Assembly (NCBI GenBank): GCA_023417635.1
Contig: JAEZFF010000098.1
Coordinates: 1-53,332 of the forward strand
Source of the DNA: Bacillota bacterium
GTDB lineage: Bacteria > Bacillota > Clostridia > Oscillospirales > Acutalibacteraceae
DNA: 53,332 nt
Reading direction: 5' to 3'
In this document: piece after piece, positions 36,454-43,057 of the stretch
How positions within the stretch are numbered: position 1 is the stretch's first letter
How the letters are laid out: every line of letters begins with the position of its first letter
Notes under the pieces: generated by a model
The model's input: only the letters and a program-made list of their open reading frames with translations
What the model was told of the DNA's origin: nothing
The model's database searches: none
Made by a program: the position numbers and the translations under genes

Positions 36454-36648
36454 CTATAGGCTTTTTTTATACTTTCCGCTTTTAATCCGTGCATCTTTTG
36501 GCTTTTGAGCATCTTTCGGAATCATGTAGACCTGCGAAAACCTCTGTGCCCCTTCTATGCGTCCCTCTTTACAGTATTGACGAACTCTCTGAACGGATAT
36601 GTTCCATTTTTCTGCTGCTTGATCTGTCGAAATGTATTCCATTACCAT
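36454..36648 (-). CDS. Small helix-turn-helix protein (excisionase/MerR-like)
   Basis: 64 residues (ATG 36648 or 36642). EYISTDQAAEKWNISVQRVRQYCKEGRIEGAQRFSQVYMIPKDA is a clear winged helix-turn-helix of the excisionase/MerR class. The basic tail is KDARIKSGKYKKSL. It lies 53 bp upstream of the DUF499 gene on the same strand and overlaps the small gene before it, so it may regulate the defence operon. Alternatively it is a left-over excisionase of an inserted element. Confidence 0.75.
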   Translation of the reverse strand: MVMEYISTDQAAEKWNISVQRVRQYCKEGRIEGAQRFSQVYMIPKDAQKPKDARIKSGKYKKSL

Positions 36649-36833
36649 ACCTCCGGAATAGACTCATGCAAAAAATGCCCTTTAGCTTCCACAAGGCCAC
36701 AACACATCATGACAACTGGCAGTTTTCCTTTAAAATCAGATCTTTTAGCTTTGCGTCCTTGCCTTTCGGCAGATTCGCGCTGCTCTTCACTAGATATATT
36801 ATATTTCTCACGAGAAAGGAAATCAAGTAACAA
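36642..36833 (-). CDS. Unrecognised small protein at the head of the defence operon (63 aa)
   Basis: A 63-residue frame with TTG start. Its stop overlaps the start of the HTH gene (GGTATGGTAATGG), a coupling that supports real translation. It is rich in Lys, Arg and Glu, with a hydrophobic middle (LPVVMMCCGLVEAKGHF). I do not recognise the family, and its ribosome site is weak. It could be a truncated remnant. Confidence 0.35.
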   Translation of the reverse strand: MLLDFLSREKYNISSEEQRESAERQGRKAKRSDFKGKLPVVMMCCGLVEAKGHFLHESIPEVW

Positions 36834-36866
36834 CTGTCTTTTTCCAATCTTATAGTGATAAATAAT

Positions 36867-37057
36867 TTACTTTTTGTCTCAAAAAGTAAGCACGACTAGC
36901 AAATAACTAGTCGTGCTCTCAGAAGCGTCCGCAGGACGCGCAGCCGCACAATTTATTGTGCGATCAAAGGGGATTGGGGGCATTGCCACCAACAAGCAAA
37001 AGGTCGGTTTCCGTTAAAGCGGAAATCGACCTTTTGGCTTTGTGGGTACCACAAAGC
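36867..37057. other. Array of six consecutive perfect or near-perfect hairpins
   Basis: Within 191 bp there are six stems: TTACTTTTT 36867-36875 with 36881-36889; GCACGACTAG 36890-36899 with 36907-36916; GCGTCC 36925-36930 with 36934-36939; CGCACAAT 36945-36952 with 36955-36962; a long two-part stem 36997-37013 with 37020-37036; and GCTTTGTGG 37037-37045 with 37049-37057. A further GGC/GCC stem (about 36978-36987) may form between the fourth and fifth. No gene is present. Such structure fits an origin (oriT or single-strand origin) or a recombination end, and I cannot say which. It lies upstream of the defence operon and 40 bp before the RIT element. Confidence 0.75.
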
Positions 37058-37096
37058 ATTGCTTGCCAGTTTTATCAACAATTAGTGATAATACCG

Positions 37097-37206
37097 GTTA
37101 TCACTAAAAAATTGTTATCACCAAAGGACGTGACAGCAGGCTGAAAAGCTGCGTAGAGCAACGGTTCAGCCTGTTTTTTAAGCATCGGATTGGTGATAAC
37201 AATAAT
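37097..37206 (+). repeat. RIT left inverted repeat
   Basis: 110 bp matching the complement of 40676-40785 except at two positions. It contains three GTTATCAC-type half-sites and an internal stem (CAGGCTGAA with TTCAGCCTG). Just outside it, AGTGATAAT (37084-37092) faces GTTATCACT across a few bases, giving a core-like site at the element boundary. Confidence 0.9.
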
Positions 37207-37278
37207 GCAAAAGCAACGCTCTTTTTCATTCACGCAAAACCGGAAATTGGAAAATTGGTGATAACAATAAGGCTTTTC

Positions 37279-38328
37279 TCACCTAAGCCCGTACAGCTTT
37301 TTCAATGTTTCCTCGTCACTGACTGTATATTTTCCGGTTGAAGGATTCTTTTTCGCTGGACTGCTTGAACTTTCTGCAAGCTCAATTGCCCTGCGTTTCT
37401 GCTCGGTATCGGCATGAGCGTATGCAAGCGTTGTCTGTAGGTTTGCGTGCCCAAGCCATTGAGATACAAGCGTCAAATCCATTCCCCCCTGGTACAGATG
37501 CATCGCTCGGCTGTGGCGAAACAGATGCGGATGGACATTCTCAGGAATCTCCGGACAGTATTTCCTTGCTTTTTGTCCATATTCTCGCAGAAATACCCGA
37601 ACATTGTTGGCTGTCATCCTGTGGTGCTCACCGTATCTCATGGTGTAGAAGATATATTTCTGCGAGTATTCGTTTTCATCCGGATGAAACCTCTGTAGAT
37701 ATTTTTTGAAATGATTGGCGGTTCTCTGCGCCAGCGGAACACGTCTGGTTTTTTTCCCTTTGCCAAACAACTGCATCGTTGCCGGAAATCCCGTTTTCAC
37801 ATCGCATATCCGCGCATTAAGCATTTCATCAACCCTTGCTCCGGTATCGTACAGCAATATCATAAAAAACATATCGCGCTGTCCCTTTTCGACGCTAGGA
37901 TCAGGCTGCTCAATGAGAAGGCGAATTGCTTTCTCGCTGAGATAGTCAATAACCGTATTGCCAGTATTTGAGCGCACGGCAAGGCCATCTGTGCTGAGAT
38001 AGTATTTGGTGAGCGTTGAATCGCATTCGGAGCAAAATTTGAGGAAGGACTTGAGACAGGCCATCCGTTGGCTGCATGTGCTGGCGCTACAATGCTTTTC
38101 ATCTGAGAGATACACGGTGAAGCTCTGCAATGCGTCGTGGCTAATCATATCGAACGTAATTTCAAACAGGCTGTCGCCATGCTTCTGTTTGAGATATTCC
38201 AGAAATGTATCAACGGCCTTTCTGTATGACCGCAGCGTATGTTCGCTTGCCGATCTGTGATTCGGAAGGTATACGGAAAAATAGTCGTGCAGCAGATCAA
38301 AGAGCCGTTTGTCTTTTAATCGTCCCAT
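37279..38328 (-). CDS. RIT tyrosine recombinase, third gene (RitC)
   Basis: 349 residues. The N-terminal SAM-like core-binding domain (YLPNHRSASEHTLRSYRKAVDTFLEYL) precedes a catalytic domain with box I Arg in LYDTGARVDEMLNARI, HPHLFRHSRAMHL (His-x-x-Arg), WLGHANLQTT and the nucleophile Tyr in TLAYAHAD. All active-site residues are present. The first 13 bp overlap the end of the second gene. It acts with its two upstream partners to move the element, though the division of labour in RITs is not known. Confidence 0.9.
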   Translation of the reverse strand: MGRLKDKRLFDLLHDYFSVYLPNHRSASEHTLRSYRKAVDTFLEYLKQKHGDSLFEITFDMISHDALQSFTVYLSDEKHCSASTCSQRMACLKSFLKFCSECDSTLTKYYLSTDGLAVRSNTGNTVIDYLSEKAIRLLIEQPDPSVEKGQRDMFFMILLYDTGARVDEMLNARICDVKTGFPATMQLFGKGKKTRRVPLAQRTANHFKKYLQRFHPDENEYSQKYIFYTMRYGEHHRMTANNVRVFLREYGQKARKYCPEIPENVHPHLFRHSRAMHLYQGGMDLTLVSQWLGHANLQTTLAYAHADTEQKRRAIELAESSSSPAKKNPSTGKYTVSDEETLKKLYGLR

Positions 38329-39299
38329 ATATCATCCTCCGGTATCACCTCATCCAGCTTGTCCCAGTCTATTCCTTTGGATTTCAGCAGATTTTCCGGC
38401 AGAATATGGATGTAATAGGCGGTTTCGGATAGACTGTTGTGCCCCATATAGGTACGCAGATACGGAAGCATATTGTAGAGATTCTTTCCTTCGTCAAGCC
38501 ATCTGCACAAGACAGACGACGCGAAACGATGCCTTAAATCATAAACACGAACCCGAGGTAAATTACCTCCCACAATATCCGCGTTTGCTTTACGGAAACT
38601 CGACTTCATTATTTCTTCAAGCCATTCCGAGTCATAAGCATATCCGTCTCCGTCCGGCTTAGCGAAAAAGTATTTGCTGTCGCCGCGACCGGCAAACTCG
38701 GATTGCATTGCGTATTTACGCATTAGTCTCAGCATGTCATCACTGGTAACAACCATTCTGTCCTTTTTCAGTTTGGTCTCCGTAATGAATATCTCCCCGG
38801 TATCAAGGTTTACATTTGATCTTTTCAGATGCAGCCCCTCGCCCGGCCTGAGACCGCAGGTATAGATGAGCCGAAACATAACTGAAGCGGTGCAGCGCCT
38901 GAGGACGTCCCTTTTCGTATCAGAAATCCTGTCAATTTCACTGAAAAGATTCGTAAGCTCCCGGTCTGAAAAGATATACGGCATAAAGGCGCGTCTGCCG
39001 CCGACAAAGCTTTTCGGGAGAATGTAGGCTTCACAGCCTGCCGAGACCAGATATTCGGCAAACAATCTCGCAATAGTGGCCCGATCCTGTATCGTTGACG
39101 CCCCCTCAAGGCTGCGTTTTGCAATCCAATCCATTACCAAATCTTTGGAGAATTGCTTTTCATCGGGGTGCTTTTCAATGATGAATCTGTCAAGACGACC
39201 AAGGCGCGGGGCGTAGGTTTTTTCGGAGTACCCAAGCGATACCCGGTACTCTACCATATCGTTCATATACGCTGCAAAACGGCTGCTGTATTCAGTCAT
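38316..39299 (-). CDS. RIT tyrosine recombinase, second gene (RitB)
   Basis: 327 residues from ATG 39299, chosen because GGAGG lies 8 bp before it and the overlap with the first gene is then a simple ATGACTGA. The catalytic residues are Arg in YTCGLRPGEGLHLKRS, YDLRHRFASS (the His is replaced by D-L, but Arg is kept), YMGHNSLSETAYYIHILPE with Tyr in AYYIH, and a Lys in ITETKLKKDRMV. It is translationally coupled at both ends. Confidence 0.88.
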   Translation of the reverse strand: MTEYSSRFAAYMNDMVEYRVSLGYSEKTYAPRLGRLDRFIIEKHPDEKQFSKDLVMDWIAKRSLEGASTIQDRATIARLFAEYLVSAGCEAYILPKSFVGGRRAFMPYIFSDRELTNLFSEIDRISDTKRDVLRRCTASVMFRLIYTCGLRPGEGLHLKRSNVNLDTGEIFITETKLKKDRMVVTSDDMLRLMRKYAMQSEFAGRGDSKYFFAKPDGDGYAYDSEWLEEIMKSSFRKANADIVGGNLPRVRVYDLRHRFASSVLCRWLDEGKNLYNMLPYLRTYMGHNSLSETAYYIHILPENLLKSKGIDWDKLDEVIPEDDIWDD

Positions 39300-40542
39300 G
39301 GAATACACCTCCGGCAACTTCAATCCCGTCAAGCCCGATTGCACATTCCCTGAGGTTCTCCACATCGAATACCAGATACTGCTTTGCGGAATCCATTTCC
39401 ATTTGTCCAAGAACCTGAGATACCGTTGTCACCGGGACTCCTGACACGATCATCTTTGTCGCAATTCTGCGGCGGAGAGAATGAAAGCCTTTCCCGTCAA
39501 AAGGCTGGCGCTCTATCCCTGCCATTCTTTCATATTTGCCAAACATATAACCGAAGGTGGTATCGTCTGTAAATTTACGAATCGGAAACTTCGTCGTCAG
39601 AAAAATGTACTCGGAAGAACACTTCGGTCTGGCATTGAGTATATACTCCTTAATGGCTTCTCCCGCTTTGGGCATAAGCGGCAGGATAACCGGATTTCCG
39701 GTTTTTCTCTGTACAAGGCGGAGTTCTCCTCTCAGCCAATCTATATCGCAAAGCCGAAGATTGACAATGTCAATGGCACGCATTCCGGTGGTCACGCCTA
39801 ACATAATCATCGCCATGTCGCGCTTGCCCATAACGGTATTTGTGTCGATCTGAGAAAGCGTCCGTTCAAGTTCATCATCGGCCAATATGGGATAAACTCT
39901 GTTTTCACGCCGGACCTTTACCGCAAACATCGGTGCAAAGTCGAAGCCTGTATATCCATTCCGGTATGCGAAATCCCCAAATTCTCTGAGGTAGCACATC
40001 ATGTTTTTCAGGCTGCCGGATGCAAGGCGCTCCGACATAAGGACGAGAAATTTTCTCACATGCTCATCCGTAACGCAGTGCAGCGTCTTGTGCCCAATTT
40101 GATCCAGATAGTATAAAAATCTTCGAACCGCCCAAACAACATCATCTTGGGTATTCGGATGAAACGTGCGCGAAGCAAGATATTCTGCAAGAAGGGTCTC
40201 AAAAGGCTCGCTCAAAATGAATTTTGTTCCGTAGGCGGTTGCCGGGGTGTCGATTACGTCGTTTGCCACGTAGTCGATCATGATCTTTATCGCGCGCCGG
40301 ATATTCCGAAATTCACGCCTGCATATCTCGCCTGCGTTGCAGCGTTCCTCCTGCTTTTTCATAAACGAATCGATTGTGCTGAGATCATAGTGGTCTATGC
40401 CCATGCTGTGCTGATATCCACTAAGCATGACATAGAATTTGTGATAATGTCCCCATGCTGAATTGCTCCTGAGTCCAGCGCCAATCAGCGCTTCGGTGGT
40501 TTTGATGATGATGTCATCAATGGTAAGCTTTTCAGTTTGCAT
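39292..40542 (-). CDS. RIT tyrosine recombinase, first gene (RitA)
   Basis: 416 residues from ATG 40542 behind AGGAGA. A long N-terminal DNA-binding part precedes the catalytic domain, with GVTTGMRAIDIVNLRLCD (Arg), GFHSLRRRIATKM (His-x-x-Arg), QVLGQMEMDSAKQYLVFD (Gln where most integrases have His or Trp after LG) and the Tyr in KQYLV. It is the first gene of the trio, about 70 bp inside the inner inverted repeat. Confidence 0.88.
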   Translation of the reverse strand: MQTEKLTIDDIIIKTTEALIGAGLRSNSAWGHYHKFYVMLSGYQHSMGIDHYDLSTIDSFMKKQEERCNAGEICRREFRNIRRAIKIMIDYVANDVIDTPATAYGTKFILSEPFETLLAEYLASRTFHPNTQDDVVWAVRRFLYYLDQIGHKTLHCVTDEHVRKFLVLMSERLASGSLKNMMCYLREFGDFAYRNGYTGFDFAPMFAVKVRRENRVYPILADDELERTLSQIDTNTVMGKRDMAMIMLGVTTGMRAIDIVNLRLCDIDWLRGELRLVQRKTGNPVILPLMPKAGEAIKEYILNARPKCSSEYIFLTTKFPIRKFTDDTTFGYMFGKYERMAGIERQPFDGKGFHSLRRRIATKMIVSGVPVTTVSQVLGQMEMDSAKQYLVFDVENLRECAIGLDGIEVAGGVFHD

Positions 40543-40675
40543 TTGATATTTCTCCTGTGTTCTAAAGTCAGATTACTCTGCAATGTAGATTATACAGGAG
40601 AAATTCTACGGTTATTGTTATCACCAATTTTCCAATTTGAAAGCCGCGCTGATTTTTTCCGGACACCAAACTTCG

Positions 40676-40785
40676 ATTATTGTTATCACTAATCCGATGC
40701 TTAAAAAGCAGGCTGAACCGTTGCTCTACGCAGCTTTTCAGCCTGCTGTCACGTCCTTTGGTGATAACAATTTTTTAGTGATAAC
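40676..40785 (-). repeat. RIT right inverted repeat
   Basis: This is the complement of 37097-37206 with two mismatches. It ends AGTGATAAC at 40785, immediately followed by TACAATGAG of the flanking sequence. The region 40543-40675 before it holds the inner repeat (40612-40638) and the promoter side of the first recombinase gene, and no other gene. Confidence 0.9.
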
Positions 40786-40832
40786 TACAATGAGTTTGAC
40801 CCCTGAAACAGCGTGGGAAATCCATGCTGCAC
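40785..40832 (+). repeat. 48-bp direct repeat, copy 1
   Basis: Identical to 41045-41092. It begins CTACAATGAGTTTGACCCCT, contains the 9-bp TTGACCCCT that also occurs at the right side of the IS110-type element (42729-42737), and abuts the RIT right end. It is probably a second left end or target copy of the IS110-type element. Confidence 0.8.
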
Positions 40833-41044
40833 GGCTGTGTCAAGAGAAGTTCGCAATTTAGGGGCTCCACGAAATAAATTAAGCTGCGTTTAGCAGAAGT
40901 GTCTGAATCGATTTAGGATTCAAATATGCTCTGGAAACAGACCAATCTTCAGCGTATTCCATGAGATATGTTGTTACCAGCCGCAAGTAGGAATCGTTGT
41001 TTGGAAATATCCCAACGACGTTGGTTCTGCGCCGGATTTCCTTG
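40833..41044 (-). pseudogene. 3' remnant of an IS256-family transposase
   Basis: Reading the minus strand from 41044 to the stop at 40879 gives about 55 residues (SKEIRRRTNVVGIFPNNDSYLRLVTTYLMEYAEDW) that match the C-terminus of IS256-family transposases. GGCTGTGTCAAGAGAAGTTC at 40833 looks like an IS256-type terminal repeat. The rest of the transposase is missing. The remnant sits between two 48-bp direct repeats. Confidence 0.75.
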
Positions 41045-41092
41045 CTACAATGAGTTTGACCCCTGAAACAGCGTGGGAAATCCATGCTGCAC
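41045..41092 (+). repeat. 48-bp direct repeat, copy 2
   Basis: Identical to 40785-40832. It precedes the noncoding left part of the IS110-type element and probably includes its left boundary (TTGACCCCT at 41056-41064). Confidence 0.8.
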
Positions 41093-41320
41093 AGCGGCTC
41101 ATACCTAAGCTACAATGAAGGGGTAATCGGTCTTACGGAGCATTGCTTGAGCTTCCACGCTCGTACTGGCAAACTGTAAACCGCTCCCTCATTGCAGCGT
41201 TCGATTTACGCAGGTTGAAGCATCGGAGACTCTCCGTACATTCGTGTAACTAAGCAAGCTGAATCGGTAATGAGTTGCAGCGGTCACCGATTAGAAATCT
41301 TTTTGATTGGAGGACTGCAC
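41093..41320 (+). ncRNA. Candidate bridge-RNA region of the IS110-type element
   Basis: IS110-group elements encode a bridge RNA in the noncoding end upstream of the transposase. This 228-bp stretch has no frame of note but contains short inverted repeats (for example CGGAGACTCTCCG) and the repeated words CTACAATGA and ATCGGT. The placement is from family knowledge. I have not folded it or found its guide loops. Confidence 0.35.
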
Positions 41321-42562
41321 ATGAAAACGAACACCATAACAGCGGTTGGCATTGATGTGTCCAAGGGAAAAAGCACGGTCGCCATTCGGAGGCCGGGCGG
41401 TGAAATCGTAATGGCACCTTTCACTGTTCTCCACACGGCAGAAGGGCTGGACAAGCTCATTGACACGCTTCGCTCGGTAGATGGTGAAATCCGCGTTGTG
41501 ATGGAACACACTGGCATGTACTGGAGGCCGGTCGCTTTGGCGCTGAAGAACGCTGGATTTTTCGTCAGCGTTGTGAACGCCATGCTGATCCACAACTTCA
41601 GCGACAACTCAATCCGTAAAGTGAAAACAGATAGAGCTGATTCTCTCAAGATTGCAAACTACGCTCTGACATTCTGGCAGGAGCTGCGCGACTATTCTCT
41701 AGAGGACGAGAACCGGCAACTGCTTAAGATTCAAAGCCGCCTGTATGAACGCACTCTGAACTCCAGTGTTGCGCTGAGAAATGGGCTTATCTCTCTGCTT
41801 GACCAGACGTTTCCCGACGCGAATAAACTTTTTGGCATGGAAACTCGCACTACCTCCGGCCATATCAAGTGGGTCGATTTTGTCAGGCGTTTTTGGCATA
41901 AAGACTGCGTGGCAGCCTTATCCCTACATTCTTTTGCAGACACCTTCCAAAAATGGTGCAAAAGAACCGGATACCATTTCAACCTTTCGGATGCCGAACG
42001 GATTCACAATATTGCCCGAAACTCAGTTGCCACGCTAACAAAAAACGATAGCACGAAGTTACTGATCACACAAGCGGTTGACAGCCTGAATGCGGTCTAT
42101 GACACACTTCAAATCCTTCGGAATGAAATGTACAGGCTTGCCTCGCTGCTCCCTGAGTTTGAGATTGTCATGTCAATGCAGGGAGCCGGAAAAATCACGG
42201 GGCCGCAGCTCATGGCCGAGATTGGAGATGTGCGGCGCTTTACGAGCAAAGGTGCTTTGGTCGCCTTTGCTGGAGTGGATGCACCGCCTTACCAATCCGG
42301 CACCTTCGACTCTAAATCAAGACACGTCTCAAAGCGTGGCTCACCGCATCTTCGCAGAGTGTTGTTTACGATTTGTAGCGTCATTCTCCAGCATGCTGAT
42401 CCAGAAAACCCAATCTACCAGTTCATGGACAGGAAACGGGCTGAGGGAAAACACTTTTACGTCTATACTGTCGCGGGAACGGCAAAGTTTCTGCGCATCT
42501 ACTATGCCAGAGTGAAAGAATATCTGAACGTGGAAGATGCTCAGATCGACACGGTAGCATAA
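41321..42562 (+). CDS. IS110-family transposase
   Basis: 413 residues from ATG 41321 behind TTGGAGG. The N-terminal RuvC-like (DEDD) domain has AVGIDVSKGKSTVAI, VVMEHTGMYWRPVALAL and RKVKTDRADSLKIANYA. The C-terminal transposase_20 domain has MSMQGAGKITGPQLMAEIGDVRRF, GALVAFAGVDAPPYQSGTFDS, a catalytic Ser in that region, and GSPHLRRVLF. Full length. It recombines DNA guided by a bridge RNA. Confidence 0.93.
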   Translation: MKTNTITAVGIDVSKGKSTVAIRRPGGEIVMAPFTVLHTAEGLDKLIDTLRSVDGEIRVVMEHTGMYWRPVALALKNAGFFVSVVNAMLIHNFSDNSIRKVKTDRADSLKIANYALTFWQELRDYSLEDENRQLLKIQSRLYERTLNSSVALRNGLISLLDQTFPDANKLFGMETRTTSGHIKWVDFVRRFWHKDCVAALSLHSFADTFQKWCKRTGYHFNLSDAERIHNIARNSVATLTKNDSTKLLITQAVDSLNAVYDTLQILRNEMYRLASLLPEFEIVMSMQGAGKITGPQLMAEIGDVRRFTSKGALVAFAGVDAPPYQSGTFDSKSRHVSKRGSPHLRRVLFTICSVILQHADPENPIYQFMDRKRAEGKHFYVYTVAGTAKFLRIYYARVKEYLNVEDAQIDTVA

Positions 42563-42797
42563 CAAGAGCTGTCACGCCGAGAAGATGGCATGGTCTGGTG
42601 GCGTCTGCCCTTGCAACACCGCAGTGCTGCGGAACTTCAGATCTGCAAAAATGTATGGCTTTGCAGGTCTATTTGTCATGTCCGACTTTCTGTGCTGGAA
42701 AACAGAATCATTTTTCACGGTTTAGGGCTTGACCCCTATTTGCAGGTTTGCTGGTTTTGTTCCGAATCTATTTCTTTAATAGCTGGCAGTTTAATAA

Positions 42798-42839
42798 AAG
42801 CGCCCATCTGAATGATTTAAATCTTTCAAATGGGCGCTT
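42798..42839 (-). terminator. Terminator of the hcp operon
   Basis: A 42-bp near-perfect palindrome (two mismatched pairs) starting AAGCGCCCAT. Read on the minus strand it is followed by TTTTATT. It lies just past the ferredoxin stop. The rest of 42563-42797 is IS110 noncoding end plus a short spacer, with no gene seen. Confidence 0.8.
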
Positions 42840-42847
42840 ATTTATGG

Positions 42848-43036
42848 TTATTCTACTGTGATAACAGAGACGGGACAGTTATCCCGCGCTTCTGCTACTG
42901 AGTCTTCCGAAGATTCAGGAACAGGGTCCGCGCAAACCTCCGCATGCCCGTCATCAGCCATCCGAAATACCTCCGGACAGGTGGATGCACATAGCCCGCA
43001 GGAAATGCAGTTTTCTCTGTCAATTATCGCTTTCAT
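42848..43036 (-). CDS. Single-cluster 4Fe-4S ferredoxin
   Basis: 62 residues. One [4Fe-4S] site is formed by CISCGLCASTCPEVF and the later Cys in DNCPVSVITV. The second half is acidic (EVCADPVPESSEDS), typical of small monocluster ferredoxins of anaerobes. It is the last gene of the hcp operon, 21 bp after hcp, and probably its electron donor. Confidence 0.92.
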   Translation of the reverse strand: MKAIIDRENCISCGLCASTCPEVFRMADDGHAEVCADPVPESSEDSVAEARDNCPVSVITVE

Positions 43037-43057
43037 ATACTGATATTCCTTTCTTTA

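Larger units (their letters stand above)
37097..40785 (-). mobile_element. Recombinase-in-trio (RIT) element, 3.7 kb
   Basis: Three overlapping tyrosine-recombinase genes on one strand are enclosed by 110-bp inverted repeats (37097-37206 and 40676-40785, two mismatches). A second, inner pair of about 26 bp (37244-37270 and 40612-40638) shares AAATTGGAAAATTGGTGATAACA-like sequence. TGATAAC/GTTATCA half-sites recur four times at each end, which suggests multiple recombinase binding sites. This is the defining layout of RIT elements. All three genes are intact, so it may be functional. Confidence 0.88.
41056..42737 (+). mobile_element. IS110-family insertion sequence, about 1.7 kb
   Basis: A single IS110-type transposase gene lies between long noncoding ends. 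TTGACCCCT occurs at both proposed boundaries (41056-41064 and 42729-42737), consistent with the short core duplicated by IS110 insertion. As usual for the family there are no terminal inverted repeats, so the ends are inferred. About 255 bp of structured noncoding sequence lies upstream of the gene and about 165 bp downstream. Confidence 0.65.

Noticed and set aside
36867..37057. CRISPR array or integron attC array as the explanation for the repeated hairpins
   Set aside because: The stems differ in sequence and length, there are no regular spacers, and no cas or integron integrase gene is nearby.
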